From positions 620,001 to 684,000 of the forward strand of contig NZ_CP081120.1 in NCBI RefSeq assembly GCF_025141935.1: DNA of 64,000 nt. The letters run 5' to 3'. Shown here in pieces: positions 54,401-62,857 of this stretch; the stretch's first letter is position 1; the number at the start of each line of letters is the position of its first letter. The position numbers and the translations under genes are program-made. Origin of the DNA: Sulfitobacter sp. S190. GTDB lineage: Bacteria; Pseudomonadota; Alphaproteobacteria; Rhodobacterales; Rhodobacteraceae. The notes below the pieces were generated by a model. It ran no database searches and was not told where the DNA came from. It saw nothing but the letters and a program-made list of their open reading frames with translations.

Positions 54401-55101
54401 GGACCCGGCCCTTGGTGGTCATGGCCGTGATCCCGTTCGGATTGGTTGGCACGATCTACGGGCATTACGTCTGGGAGGTTCCACTGAGCATGTTCACCGT
54501 TGTCGGCTTGTTGGGCATGACCGGTATCATCATCAACGATTCCATCGTTTTGGTGACGACCATCGACGAATATGCAGAACAGCGCGGACTGATCCCGTCC
54601 ATTATTGAAGGCGCGGCTGACAGGTTGCGGCCCGTCATGCTTACGACGCTTACGACCGTCTTGGGGATGGCACCCCTGTTGTTCGAGAAAAGCCAGCAGG
54701 CGCAGTTTCTTTTGCCGACCATCATCACGCTCGTGTACGGCCTGGGGTTCGGTATGTTTCTGGTTTTGCTGGTGGTTCCGGCGTTGGTGGCTGCGCAGCA
54801 CGATATGGCGCGTCAGATCAAAGCGATGCGCCGTGGTTTGCGTGCGCCGGCCGCGGGCCTGCGGCTCGGGCTGGGCGTCATGTGGCTGCTGATGCTGGCT
54901 TGGGGGGGCGTGACATTGGGGTACGCCATCTGGTCAGGCGCGCTTCATCCTGTATTGCTCGGGGCGCTGCCGATGTTGGCTGGCATGTCGCCGGTCGCGG
55001 CCGGCTTGGCGCTTTTCATCGTGGGGGCTGCTATTGCTGCGACCGTGGGATATTTGACTGGCGCGATCTTGATGATGCTGCGGCATCGCCGCACGGCCTA
55101 G
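51451..55101 (+). CDS. RND-family efflux permease, larger than usual
   Basis: A 1216-residue proton-driven pump of the AcrB/HAE class. The N-terminal span precedes PDVILDNVTVSTVWQGAGAE. The proton-relay helix shows GLIITLGIVVDDAIVVGEHA with its Asp pair, and VVGLLGMTGIIINDSIVLV lies in the second half. Typical members have about 1030-1050 residues. The extra length lies in a C-terminal segment with about three added spans and in additional hydrophobic segments near residues 500-640. Substrate unknown. It overlaps the stop of the converging DsbD-N-like gene. Confidence 0.93.
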   Translation: MARQIGKGARGILSYFTRHRTAANLLLVLLLVSGFAAAPNMRAQFFPDVILDNVTVSTVWQGAGAEDIDGAISQVLETALLGVEGVESSESTAREGSSIVVLEFEPNWDMSRAASDVQTAVDAITTLPEEAEEPEVRRGAWRDRVTDVVITGPVEPAQLGRFADEFVTRLFARGVTRTTVQGVAAPQTRVEVPSANLIANDITMAEIAAAIAAEVDADPAGDVTGANARVRTGTAKRSAEQISQIVLRSNPDGSKLLISDVARVTQEGVDRSLGYFVGDDPAMSVRVDRSDRGDAIGIQERVEEVAAELQASLPASVTVELIRTRAEAITGRLDLLISNGLMGLGLVVTLLFLFLNARTAFWVAAGIPVAMGAAIALMYLGGLTLNMISLFGLIITLGIVVDDAIVVGEHADHRYRRGGMSAAEAAEGAAQRMAMPVFAATLTTIIAFFGLVAVGGRFGDLIKDIPFTVIAVLAASLVECFLILPHHMNHALAGAAKNARYSVPKLILGCLVTAIVLTVVVTAALFGMIYLYLSYSGGDAATAPDVLAQPSTALAGVLMVAVLGAIVLSRTSLNRVVTLIGTHGIDTPSFVVNSGFEWMRERLFRPFMAGVIAARYVVLAGVVAVLASQVVLFIRGDVQWRFFNAPERGSVTGNFAMAEGATRADTLEMMAEMQRATNALASQYEEEYGTNPLDYVIAQIGGSAGRGLAGADDKDADLLGGISIELIDADLRPYSSFAFVAALQDEVINHPLVETVSFRGWRSGPGGDALDVQFYGADTEVLKAASEDLQEALRQYPEVSALQDNLAYDKEELILNLTPQGQALGFTIDALGRVLRNRLGGIEAATYPDGPRSAEIRVELPEGELTADFLDRTQMRTPTGSYVALGDIVSVERRTGFSTVRRENGIRLISVSGDIAEDDPARATAINTALAEDILPRIASERQVEYRLAGLSEQENEFLSDALTGLILCLTGIFLVLAWVFSSWTRPLVVMAVIPFGLVGTIYGHYVWEVPLSMFTVVGLLGMTGIIINDSIVLVTTIDEYAEQRGLIPSIIEGAADRLRPVMLTTLTTVLGMAPLLFEKSQQAQFLLPTIITLVYGLGFGMFLVLLVVPALVAAQHDMARQIKAMRRGLRAPAAGLRLGLGVMWLLMLAWGGVTLGYAIWSGALHPVLLGALPMLAGMSPVAAGLALFIVGAAIAATVGYLTGAILMMLRHRRTA

Positions 55102-55904
55102 CCCGGCGTACAGCCGCGCATGTCCACAGCGTGCGATGCGCCCAGCACGGTAAACCTGATGGCCGATCGATCCAGTGCGAGGGTCCCGTTTCCGCTCGGC
55201 ACGATATCGGCCTGCGCGCTCAGGGTGTTGCCAGACCGCTGCGTGGTTGCTTCGGACACCCACAGATCAGGCCGACCCGCCTCGATCACAACGACTTCGG
55301 AGCCGCCTGCATAGGGCACCTGCAGATCCGCGGAGATCGACAGCCCGTCCTTGATGGGTTCGATGCGACAGGTCACGGCGCCGGCACCGGCCTCGCTCGC
55401 CGTATAGGGGCGCTCGGCCAAAGCTGCGGCGATCGCAGGGACCGGCGTTGTTCCTGCCGCAGATAATGTGCCTTTCAGCTTGATCCGCTCGGGGATGCAG
55501 ATGTCGTGGCACACTCCGATGTCCATCGTGAGGTCCACATCGATATCCCGCCCGCCGCTGCGGGGCGTCATCGCAATAGGCAGCACGACCTTGCCGTCAT
55601 AGCCTATCGACCGCATCCCATTCTGATCAAATACCTTCGGCGTGGGCCAGCTGACTGACACGGCATGCAAATTGCGCGAACCTTTCCAGTCGAACTGCGG
55701 CGGGATGCCCGCATCGCCGGGCGCACGCCAGTAGGTCTTCCAACCGGGTTCCAGCTCCAATGCGACCGCGGCCATGTAGGTGCCGTCCGACCGCTGCCAG
55801 CCGTCAACCAGCGTGGCTGTCACTGGCGATTGTTGCAGCTGCTGCGCGGCAGCGCCGGTCACAAAGGTGGCCAGAAGTACGGGGACAAGAAGCGTTTTCA
55901 TCAT
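55098..55904 (-). CDS. Exported DsbD N-terminal-like (DsbD-alpha) protein
   Basis: A 268-residue periplasmic protein. The signal peptide is short and cleaves after AAA near residue 20 (MMKTLLVPVLLATFVTGAAA). The DsbD alpha-type immunoglobulin fold has the redox pair in GVCHDICIPE, a CxxxC near residue 135. It lacks the membrane and thioredoxin domains of full DsbD. It may receive electrons for cytochrome or disulfide maturation. The stop overlaps that of the RND gene. Confidence 0.87.
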   Translation of the reverse strand: MMKTLLVPVLLATFVTGAAAQQLQQSPVTATLVDGWQRSDGTYMAAVALELEPGWKTYWRAPGDAGIPPQFDWKGSRNLHAVSVSWPTPKVFDQNGMRSIGYDGKVVLPIAMTPRSGGRDIDVDLTMDIGVCHDICIPERIKLKGTLSAAGTTPVPAIAAALAERPYTASEAGAGAVTCRIEPIKDGLSISADLQVPYAGGSEVVVIEAGRPDLWVSEATTQRSGNTLSAQADIVPSGNGTLALDRSAIRFTVLGASHAVDMRGCTPG

Positions 55905-56033
55905 CCACCCTATGTGGCGGCTCAGCGGTGTTTTGCCAAGTCACACTTCGGTCAGAGATGTTTCGCGAAACGCTCGCTTGATCCGGTGCATGGGGGCGGT
56001 CATGCTGCACGCGATGAGGATCGGTAGGTCGGT

Positions 56034-56588
56034 ATGGATTTGACAGGACAGCTTTTGGTCGCGATGCCCGCGATGGGTGATCCGCGCTTTGACCGCTCCA
56101 GCATTTTTATCTGTGCGCATTCCGACGACGGTGCCATGGGGCTCATTATCAACAAGCGGGCGGATGAACTCACGCTCGAACAGGTGCTCGAGGGCATGGA
56201 GATCGGGCCGGGAGACGGGTGCACCGGCATGCCGGTGCATATCGGCGGACCAGTTGAGACGGGGCGGGGATTTGTTCTGCACAGCGACGATCACCGCGGC
56301 GCGCTTGATCCGCTGGTGGTGCCAGGCGGTTTCGCACTGACGGCGACACAAGACATACTCGATGACATTGCAGCAGGTGCAGGACCGCGCCGCGCGATCT
56401 TTGCCCTTGGCTATGCGGGCTGGGGCGCAGGCCAGCTGGAAAGCGAGATTTCACAGAACGTATGGCTGACGTGTCCGGCAAGTTTCGATTTGGTTTTTTC
56501 AAGGCCGGATGACGCGAAATGGGATGCAGCGTTGGACAGCATCGGAATTGATCCGCTGACCCTGTCGGCCCACGCTGGCCGCGCCTAG
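56034..56588 (+). CDS. YqgE/AlgH family protein (UPF0301)
   Basis: A 184-residue cytoplasmic protein of the AlgH family. It begins DLTGQLLVAMPAMGDPRFDR and has IFICAHSDDGAMGLIINKRA, VHIGGPVETGRGFVLHS and FALGYAGWGAGQLESEI, all family hallmarks. The biochemical role is not established. It is divergent from the DsbD-like gene, and its stop overlaps the stop of the Sua5-type gene. Confidence 0.94.
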   Translation: MDLTGQLLVAMPAMGDPRFDRSSIFICAHSDDGAMGLIINKRADELTLEQVLEGMEIGPGDGCTGMPVHIGGPVETGRGFVLHSDDHRGALDPLVVPGGFALTATQDILDDIAAGAGPRRAIFALGYAGWGAGQLESEISQNVWLTCPASFDLVFSRPDDAKWDAALDSIGIDPLTLSAHAGRA

Positions 56589-57538
56589 TCTTGCGCGGGG
56601 CGCGGTGCTGCGGCGCGGGTCAGCCTGTCGTTGATGGCGATGCCCAGCCCGTGTTGCGGGATCGGGGCGACGGCGATTGCATGTCCCGACGCGTCAAGCT
56701 GGTGCAGAGCGTCAAAGAGCCGCGCGGCTGCTTCGCAAAGGTCTCCGGTGGCTGACAGCGTCATGTCGCCCGCAACGTCGCCAAAGCCGAGCATCACTTC
56801 TCCGGGCTCGGGGGCTCTCGCATTGAGGCGCACGCGCCCGCGTGGTGCGTAGTGCGAGGCCAATTGACCGGGCGCAGTGATGCTGCCGCCCCCGTCATTT
56901 GCCAGTGGGCGCTGCAATACATCTTCGATCGCTTCGGCTGTGATACCGCCTGCGCGCAGCAGGACGGGTGTTTCGTCATCAAATCCGACAATGGTGCTCT
57001 CGACCCCGACAGTGCACGGGCCACCATCAAGTATCGCATCGATCTGCCCATCAAGACCCGCCCGAACGTGTGCTGCCGTTGTGGGGCTGATCCGGCCTGA
57101 CGGATTGGCCGAAGGTGCGGCAACCGGCCCGCCGAATGCGGTCAGGAGTGCGCGGGCGGCCGGGTTCGCAGGGACGCGCAATCCCACGGTCTGCAATCCT
57201 GCGGTCACAAGCGATGACAGCCCGTGGCCTTCGCGCAGCGTAGCAACGAGCGTCAGGGGGCCGGGCCAGAAGGTTTCAGCAAGCTGCTGCGCACTGTCGG
57301 GCAGGCGGGCCAGTTCTTGGGCCGCTTCGAGCGAGGCGATGTGCACAATGAGCGGATTGAAGCTCGGGCGCCCTTTGGCTGCATAGATGGCGGCGACTGC
57401 ATCGCCTTGACGGGCGTCCGCACCCAAACCGTAAACAGTCTCCGTTCCGAACGCGACAAGGCCTCCGCGGCGCAATATATCTGCCGCAACGTCAACTCCG
57501 GCGCTGTCAGGCGTCAGTATCTGGGTCGATCTTTGCAT
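56585..57538 (-). CDS. Threonylcarbamoyladenylate synthase (Sua5/YrdC-YwlC type)
   Basis: A 317-residue enzyme forming threonylcarbamoyl-AMP from Thr, bicarbonate and ATP, for the t6A37 modification of ANN-decoding tRNAs. The YrdC domain (residues 1-200) shows GGLVAFGTETVYGLGADA and KGRPSFNPLIVHI, plus PSANPSGRISPTTAAHV. The C-terminal Sua5 domain follows a linker (APGQLASHYAPRGRVRL), so it is the long two-domain form. AAAGG precedes the ATG at 57538. Confidence 0.94.
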   Translation of the reverse strand: MQRSTQILTPDSAGVDVAADILRRGGLVAFGTETVYGLGADARQGDAVAAIYAAKGRPSFNPLIVHIASLEAAQELARLPDSAQQLAETFWPGPLTLVATLREGHGLSSLVTAGLQTVGLRVPANPAARALLTAFGGPVAAPSANPSGRISPTTAAHVRAGLDGQIDAILDGGPCTVGVESTIVGFDDETPVLLRAGGITAEAIEDVLQRPLANDGGGSITAPGQLASHYAPRGRVRLNARAPEPGEVMLGFGDVAGDMTLSATGDLCEAAARLFDALHQLDASGHAIAVAPIPQHGLGIAINDRLTRAAAPRPAQD

Positions 57539-57702
57539 GGGAGCCTTTGTTTCGTGACGCCGCGTTCAGGTTGCCATACCGCCGATGGCGTTCCATCTTG
57601 GCGGGCATTGGGGGGCGGTTTATCACCCCCGCGCAGGCATTTCCACAGGGCATGGATTGGCCCTCGTCCGGAACGCCACGCACCGCAGTTGGAGAGAACC
57701 AG

Positions 57703-59421
57703 ATGACTTATCGCGCGACCGTTGACGACTATAACTTCCTTTTCGACCATGTTGTGGGACTGGAGCAGGTGCGAGCAACCGAGCGGTTCGCGGATGCGAC
57801 CGACGATGTGACGCGTGCCATTCTGACAGAGGCCGGAAAGATGTGCGAAGAAGTGCTTGCACCGGTCCAGCGTGCGGGTGACCTGCATCCTGCCAAACTC
57901 GAAAACGGTGTTGTGCGCACGTCCCCCGGCTACGCCGAGACCTACAAGGCCATCGCCGAAGGTGGCTGGATCGGCATGGCGGCAGATCCGGAAAATGGTG
58001 GCATGGGGCTGCCGATGGCCCTGACCTCCGCAGTGAACGAAATGATGAGTGCTGCGTGCCTGTCGCTGCAACTTGCCCCGCTGATGAGCCAGGGCCAGAT
58101 CGAAGCGCTCGAGCATCATGCCTCCGACGCGATCAAGGAAATCTATTTGCCCAAACTGATTTCGGGCGAGTGGACAGGCACGATGAACCTGACCGAACCG
58201 CAGGCCGGATCGGACGTAGGGGCGCTGGCGTCCAAGGCGGACGACAATGGCGATGGTACCTACCGGATTTCCGGCCAGAAAATCTATATCAGCTGGGGTG
58301 ACCACGATTTCGGCGGAAACGTTTGCCATCTCGTCTTGGCGCGTCTGCCCGGGGCGCCGAACGGGACCAAAGGGATCAGCCTGTTCCTGGTGCCGAAATT
58401 CATCCCCGACGAAGATGGCAACCCCGGCAAGCGCAACGGCGTGAATGTCGTCAGCCTCGAGCACAAAATGGGTCTGCACGGATCGCCGACCTGCGTGATG
58501 CAATATGACGATGCGGTCGGTTGGCTGGTCGGTCCCGAACAGGGCGGAATGGCTGCGATGTTCACGATGATGAACAACGCGCGGCTGGGTGTTGGCGGGC
58601 AGGGCATCGGTGTTGCGGAAGGTGCCTATCAGCACGCGCTGGCCTATGCGCAGGACCGCAAGCAAGGCCGCACCGCGCTGGGTGATGCCGGTACCGGTAC
58701 GATCCTCGATCACGCCGACGTCCGCCGCATGTTGACGCAGATGAAAGCCGATATCTTTGCCGCCCGCGCCATCGGAATGAGCAATGCGGTGGCCATCGAC
58801 ATGGCCAATGCAACGGGCGATCCTGCCTGGAAGGCCCGCGCGGCCTTGTTGGTGCCAATCACCAAGGCCTTCGGCACCGACGTGGGAATGAACGTGGCCG
58901 AGATGGGCCTGCAAATCCACGGCGGAATGGGTTTTGTCGAGGAAACGGGCGCTGCGCAATACAGCCGGGATGTCCGTGTGACAGCGATCTACGAAGGCAC
59001 GAACGGGATTCAGGCGATGGACCTCGTTGCCCGCAAGATGATGGATGGAGGCGAAGCTGCAATGGCGCTTCTCGACGAGGTCTGCGCTGACGTGGAGGCG
59101 GCGAAACCGGTTTTCCCCGATATGGCTGACGCCGTCTGGGAAGCCGTCGAAGGCTTGCGCGAAGCGACGGAATGGTTGGTCGCGCAAGGCGACCTGCAGG
59201 ACCGCTTCGCCGGTGCGGTGCCGTATCTGCGCGCCTTCGCACGCGTGTTGGGCGGGCATTTGCATCTCAAGGCGGCAATGGCCGATCAGGGCGGCGCCCG
59301 CGAAAAGCTGGCGCGATTCTATATCCAGAGGCTCTTGCCCGAACACGCGGGTCTGCTGGTTCACGCACAGGCAGGTGCCGAAGATCTCTATGCGCTGAGC
59401 CCAGACGAGCTGGCCGCTTGA
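57703..59421 (+). CDS. Acyl-CoA dehydrogenase, DmdC-like
   Basis: A 572-residue FAD flavoprotein. Segments include MNLTEPQAGSDVGALASKAD (FAD/substrate), SWGDHDFGGN, GLHGSPTCVMQYDDA and the catalytic base E431 in AIYEGTNGIQAMDL. The extra C-terminal domain of about 130 residues marks the branch containing 3-methylmercaptopropionyl-CoA dehydrogenase (DmdC), a step of DMSP demethylation in marine roseobacters. Long-chain acyl-CoA remains possible. The start MTYRATVDDYNFLFDHVVG follows GGAGAGAAC. It is coupled to a metallo-beta-lactamase-fold gene. Confidence 0.85.
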   Translation: MTYRATVDDYNFLFDHVVGLEQVRATERFADATDDVTRAILTEAGKMCEEVLAPVQRAGDLHPAKLENGVVRTSPGYAETYKAIAEGGWIGMAADPENGGMGLPMALTSAVNEMMSAACLSLQLAPLMSQGQIEALEHHASDAIKEIYLPKLISGEWTGTMNLTEPQAGSDVGALASKADDNGDGTYRISGQKIYISWGDHDFGGNVCHLVLARLPGAPNGTKGISLFLVPKFIPDEDGNPGKRNGVNVVSLEHKMGLHGSPTCVMQYDDAVGWLVGPEQGGMAAMFTMMNNARLGVGGQGIGVAEGAYQHALAYAQDRKQGRTALGDAGTGTILDHADVRRMLTQMKADIFAARAIGMSNAVAIDMANATGDPAWKARAALLVPITKAFGTDVGMNVAEMGLQIHGGMGFVEETGAAQYSRDVRVTAIYEGTNGIQAMDLVARKMMDGGEAAMALLDEVCADVEAAKPVFPDMADAVWEAVEGLREATEWLVAQGDLQDRFAGAVPYLRAFARVLGGHLHLKAAMADQGGAREKLARFYIQRLLPEHAGLLVHAQAGAEDLYALSPDELAA

Positions 59422-60452
59422 GCGGCAAGCTGGTGACCCCGTGGGAGCAGCCTCCCACGGGAAGCGAAGCGATCGAAGTCGCAGAAGGTGTCTTGTGGTT
59501 GCGGCTGCCACTTCCGATGAAACTCGACCACGTGAACGTCTATGCGCTTGATGACGGCGACAGCTGGACTGTGATCGATACCGGTTTCGCGTCCAACAAG
59601 ACGCGCGGGCTATGGGCCGAAATCCTCGCGGGCCCGTTGGCGGGCAAACCGGTGCGCCGCGTGGTCGTCACCCACCACCACCCCGATCATATAGGCCTCG
59701 CAGGGTGGTTCCAGACAGAGTATGGCGCAGAGCTGGTCACAACGCGCACCGCATGGCTGATGGCGCGGATGTTGCAACTGGACGTGCAGGATGTGCCCAG
59801 CAATGAAAGCCTTGCGTTTTATCGCGGCGCCGGCATGGACCCGTCGATCTATGACAAACGCGCGGCGGACCGCCCGTTCAATTTCGCGGATGTGGTTGCG
59901 CCGCTGCCGCTTGGCTATACCCGCATTTCCCAGAACGACACCATTCGCATGGGGGGGCGTACGTGGGATGTGCACATCGGCAATGGTCATGCGCCGGAGC
60001 ATGCCACTTTCTGGAGCCGTGACGACAATCTGGTCATCGCGGGCGACCAAATCCTGTCGTCCATTAGCCCCAACATCGGTGTTTATGCCACCGAGCCGAT
60101 GGCAGACCCGATTGGCGAATGGCTTGAGGCCTGCGAACGGCTTGCGGCGATGGCGCGGCCCGAACATTTGGTGCTGGGTGGGCATAAATTGCCGTTTACC
60201 GGTCTGCCCACGCGCATGCGGCAATTGATCGACAACCACCATAGCGCGCTGGACCGGTTGCTGGCGCATATCGACAGTCCCGCCACGGCTGGCGACTGCT
60301 TTGCGCCGTTGTTCAAAAGATCGATAGGTGAGGGCGAATATGGGCTCGCGCTGGTTGAAGCCTTTGCGCATTTGAGCCACCTTCACCAGACAGGTCAGGC
60401 CATCCGAACCCGTCGGGACGATGGCGCCTGGTTGTATCAGCGCAAGGGGTAG
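59418..60452 (+). CDS. Metallo-beta-lactamase-fold hydrolase coupled to the DmdC-like gene
   Basis: About 344 residues with a full metal motif THHHPDHIGLAGW near residue 92 (HxHxDH) plus GNGHAPEHATFWS and GDQILSSISP. This is a glyoxalase II or thioesterase-like zinc hydrolase. The TTG start overlaps the acyl-CoA dehydrogenase stop (TTGA), though GTG at 59433 is possible. Coupling suggests it acts on an acyl-CoA or related thioester, inferred. The downstream DUF6173 gene starts three bases later. Confidence 0.85.
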   Translation: MSGKLVTPWEQPPTGSEAIEVAEGVLWLRLPLPMKLDHVNVYALDDGDSWTVIDTGFASNKTRGLWAEILAGPLAGKPVRRVVVTHHHPDHIGLAGWFQTEYGAELVTTRTAWLMARMLQLDVQDVPSNESLAFYRGAGMDPSIYDKRAADRPFNFADVVAPLPLGYTRISQNDTIRMGGRTWDVHIGNGHAPEHATFWSRDDNLVIAGDQILSSISPNIGVYATEPMADPIGEWLEACERLAAMARPEHLVLGGHKLPFTGLPTRMRQLIDNHHSALDRLLAHIDSPATAGDCFAPLFKRSIGEGEYGLALVEAFAHLSHLHQTGQAIRTRRDDGAWLYQRKG

Positions 60453-60455
60453 GTC

Positions 60456-60920
60456 ATGGGCGAGCAGGTGGAAACGACAGCGGAAGCGGCAGAGGCCGCC
60501 GCTATGCCCCGGATGCACGAGGTCCACACCGACCCTGCTGCGCGCACCGCTACGGACCAGGCGTTGCCCAAAGGTGTCACCGCCAAATCCGCCGAGAAGA
60601 AGTCTCCGGCGCAATGGGCATACGAACGCGTTGTGCTGTACCTCAAGAAGTTCGAGGAAGGGCTGGACGAAAACCACGAGATCGCGATGGGCTTTGCGGG
60701 GGCCGATGCAGGCGTTCTGCGGATCGAGGGCATGGGGTATTTTGACCCCGATATCGTGACCTTCTACGGAACGGACCCCGCAGGGGGGAAAATGCAGCTT
60801 GTTCAGCATGTCAGCCAGTTGAACGTCGTGCTGCGCGCTTTGCCCAAAGCGGTGGAGGCCGCCGCCCCGAACCGCATCGGATTCCGGCTTATCGAGGACC
60901 TTGAGGGCGACAGCGCGTGA
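60456..60920 (+). CDS. DUF6173 family protein
   Basis: A 154-residue soluble protein of unknown function found mostly in Rhodobacterales (from memory). The N-terminal 50 residues are acidic and low in complexity (TTAEAAEAAAMPRM), then a conserved core SPAQWAYERVVLYLKKFEEG and VLRIEGMGYFDPDIVTFYG. No catalytic motif is evident. It lies directly after the metallo-beta-lactamase-fold gene and may share its transcript. Confidence 0.75.
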   Translation: MGEQVETTAEAAEAAAMPRMHEVHTDPAARTATDQALPKGVTAKSAEKKSPAQWAYERVVLYLKKFEEGLDENHEIAMGFAGADAGVLRIEGMGYFDPDIVTFYGTDPAGGKMQLVQHVSQLNVVLRALPKAVEAAAPNRIGFRLIEDLEGDSA

Positions 60921-61031
60921 CGCCGCTGCCGCGTCAGATCGACCGGCCGGCAATCATGGCGTGACAGTGGCCCGCAAATGGCTTAATCAGCCGCCAAACA
61001 GCTATACTTCTTAGGGAAAGAGGACTTTCAC

Positions 61032-61166
61032 ATGGCAGAGCATGAACACGGTTCGATGGACGTCACCACACAAGAAAAAACCTTCGATGGTTTCATGAGC
61101 TTTGTGACCCGCAGCGTCATCGTCATTCTGGTGGCGCTGGTGCTGATGGCCCTGTTCATCCGCTAA
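61032..61166 (+). CDS. aa3-type cytochrome c oxidase subunit IV
   Basis: A 44-residue protein with a short charged N-terminus (MAEHEHGSMDVTTQEKTFDG) and one membrane span (SFVTRSVIVILVALVLMALF). It has the size and pattern of the small accessory subunit IV of alphaproteobacterial aa3 oxidase, which associates with subunits I-III. The gene is isolated from other oxidase genes, as is common. AAAGAGGAC precedes its ATG. Confidence 0.85.
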   Translation: MAEHEHGSMDVTTQEKTFDGFMSFVTRSVIVILVALVLMALFIR

Positions 61167-61177
61167 GCCCTGTTCGA

Positions 61178-61786
61178 ATGATCAAAAAGCTTCTGTGCGC
61201 GGCGGGGCTGTGCGCCATTCTGGTTGGCTGCGCAGTGCCCACAAATGATTCGCCCGACGCGGTCGTTGCCGGGGCGGCGTACCGTCCACAGGGGCCGACC
61301 GCGATCACGGTTTTCACAATGGTGAACAACCGGACGGGTGCTGGCGGGCATACAGCACTGCTCGTGGAGGGGTCGCAGGCCGTCATCTTTGATCCGGCGG
61401 GATCGTACATCAACCCGCGCGTGCCCGAAAAAGGCGATGTGCTTTATGGCATGTCACCCGTGTGGGTCCAGAACTATAAATCTGCGCACGCGCGGTCGGA
61501 CTTCCATGTGGTCAGCCAGAAGTTTCTGGTGAGCCCATCGACCGCCGAGCGTGCATTGCAACTGGTGCAGGCGAACGGACCTGTCCCGTCGGCCTTCTGC
61601 GCCAGTGCCACCACACGTCTGTTGCAACAGGTGCCCGGATTTGCCGATGTACGGCAGGGTTTCTATCCGGTGAAGCTGATGGAGCAATTGGCGCAACGCC
61701 CCGATGTCATCACGACACGCTATTTCGAAGACGACGATGGCAATGTCGTTGACGGCATACGTGCGCTACCCCAGCAGGTAGAGTAA
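61178..61786 (+). CDS. Lipoprotein of unknown function, possibly papain-like
   Basis: A 202-residue exported lipoprotein; the signal MIKKLLCAAGLCAILVGC has a lipobox LVGC at residues 15-18. The body has a His in GAGGHTALLVEG and a Cys in SAFCASATTRLL, an order seen in permuted papain-like (NlpC/P60-related) proteins, but the call is tentative. It starts 11 bases after the subunit IV gene and its end overlaps the azlD stop on the other strand by 21 bases. Confidence 0.7.
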   Translation: MIKKLLCAAGLCAILVGCAVPTNDSPDAVVAGAAYRPQGPTAITVFTMVNNRTGAGGHTALLVEGSQAVIFDPAGSYINPRVPEKGDVLYGMSPVWVQNYKSAHARSDFHVVSQKFLVSPSTAERALQLVQANGPVPSAFCASATTRLLQQVPGFADVRQGFYPVKLMEQLAQRPDVITTRYFEDDDGNVVDGIRALPQQVE

Positions 61787-62092
61787 CGCGTAAAGCGTTG
61801 TGCCGCCGCTGATGATCGACACGATCACGTTTCTTGTTGCCAGACCCACACAAATCGTGACGAGTGCTGCCACCGCGCGGGGTACATCGAACGTACCGCC
61901 CGTGGCCGCGGGCCAGACAACTTGCGGCGCGACCAGCGCAGGCAGGATCGCAACAGCCGTATAGCGCAAATGGCGCAGCAACCAGTCGGGCATCGCACGG
62001 CCCCCGACCAACCCCGTGAACATGAACCTCAGGGCGAAGCTGCCGATGCCAAGCAGGATGATGACTGTCCAGAGTGTCGTCTTGTCGATCAT
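61766..62092 (-). CDS. azlD: AzlD-family branched-chain amino acid export component
   Basis: A 108-residue membrane protein with three to four spans (LWTVIILLGIGSFALRFMF, AILPALVAPQVVWP and others). AzlD partners AzlC to export branched-chain amino acids or analogues. It overlaps azlC by four bases (ATGA at 62089-62092), and its 3' end overlaps the lipoprotein gene in the opposite direction. Confidence 0.9.
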   Translation of the reverse strand: MIDKTTLWTVIILLGIGSFALRFMFTGLVGGRAMPDWLLRHLRYTAVAILPALVAPQVVWPAATGGTFDVPRAVAALVTICVGLATRNVIVSIISGGTTLYALLYLLG

Positions 62093-62805
62093 CGCGTGCG
62101 GTCCCTTCGCTCAAGCCATAATTCGGTTTGTGCGCCCGCCATCATGCCCGCAACCCCCGCCACGATCAGCCCGAGGCTATAAGGCACGGCAACCGCCAGC
62201 AGGCTGACAACCACGGCAACAAACGCGGCCGCGACATGTGCCAAACTGCGGAACATCGGTGCGATCATGGCAAGAAAGGTGATCGGGATCGCGAAATCCA
62301 GTGCCAGACCGTCGGGCACCTGCGCGCCGATCAATGCCCCGACCAGAGTGAACAAATACCAAAGCGGTACGATCGGCGTCACGGCACCCAAAAAATAGCC
62401 GACCCGCTCAGATACGGTCATGTCGGGGTCTTTTTCGAACCGGGATATCCCGACGACATAGGATTGATCGACGGTCAGATAAGCGCAGAGCGCCCTCTGC
62501 CACAGGGGCGCCGCGCCGATATATGGCGTGAGGGATGCGGAATACATCGCCATCCGCAAATTCACTGCGAGCGCCGAGATCAGCACAATGACCGTCGGCA
62601 CATTTTCCTGCATCAGCTGCAGTGCCGTGAACTGCGCCGCGCCGGCAATCACAACAACGGAAAAGGCCAGCGTTTCAAAAACCGATAGTCCGGCCTCTGT
62701 GGCGATCACGCCGAACAGAAGCGAAAACGGCACGATTACGAGAACGAAGGGCAATCCGGCAACGACACCCTGCAGGTAAGTTGATTTGCGGCTGGAAGAG
62801 GTCAT
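62089..62805 (-). CDS. azlC: AzlC-family branched-chain amino acid export permease
   Basis: A 238-residue membrane protein with about six to eight spans. Family segments are VVAGLPFVLVIVPFSLLFGV, VVIAGAAQFTALQLM, ALAVNLRMAMYSASLTPYIG and AYLTVDQSYVVGISRFE. It is the large subunit of the AzlCD exporter. It is divergent from fdhD with 52 bases between the starts; no local regulator is present. Confidence 0.93.
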   Translation of the reverse strand: MTSSSRKSTYLQGVVAGLPFVLVIVPFSLLFGVIATEAGLSVFETLAFSVVVIAGAAQFTALQLMQENVPTVIVLISALAVNLRMAMYSASLTPYIGAAPLWQRALCAYLTVDQSYVVGISRFEKDPDMTVSERVGYFLGAVTPIVPLWYLFTLVGALIGAQVPDGLALDFAIPITFLAMIAPMFRSLAHVAAAFVAVVVSLLAVAVPYSLGLIVAGVAGMMAGAQTELWLERRDRTR

Positions 62806-62857
62806 TGGATGCCCTTAGGTTATGGCTGATCGTTATGCCGATGATGAGAGGGTGTAA

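Noticed and set aside
53230..54801. 523-residue antisense open frame over the RND pump
   Set aside because: The RND reading has clear motifs throughout, and the antisense translation is low-complexity and charged.
57514..59511. 665-residue open frame antisense to the acyl-CoA dehydrogenase
   Set aside because: It lies fully opposite a gene with intact family motifs, and its translation is Arg/His/Gly-rich without domains. High-GC codon use keeps the opposite strand open.
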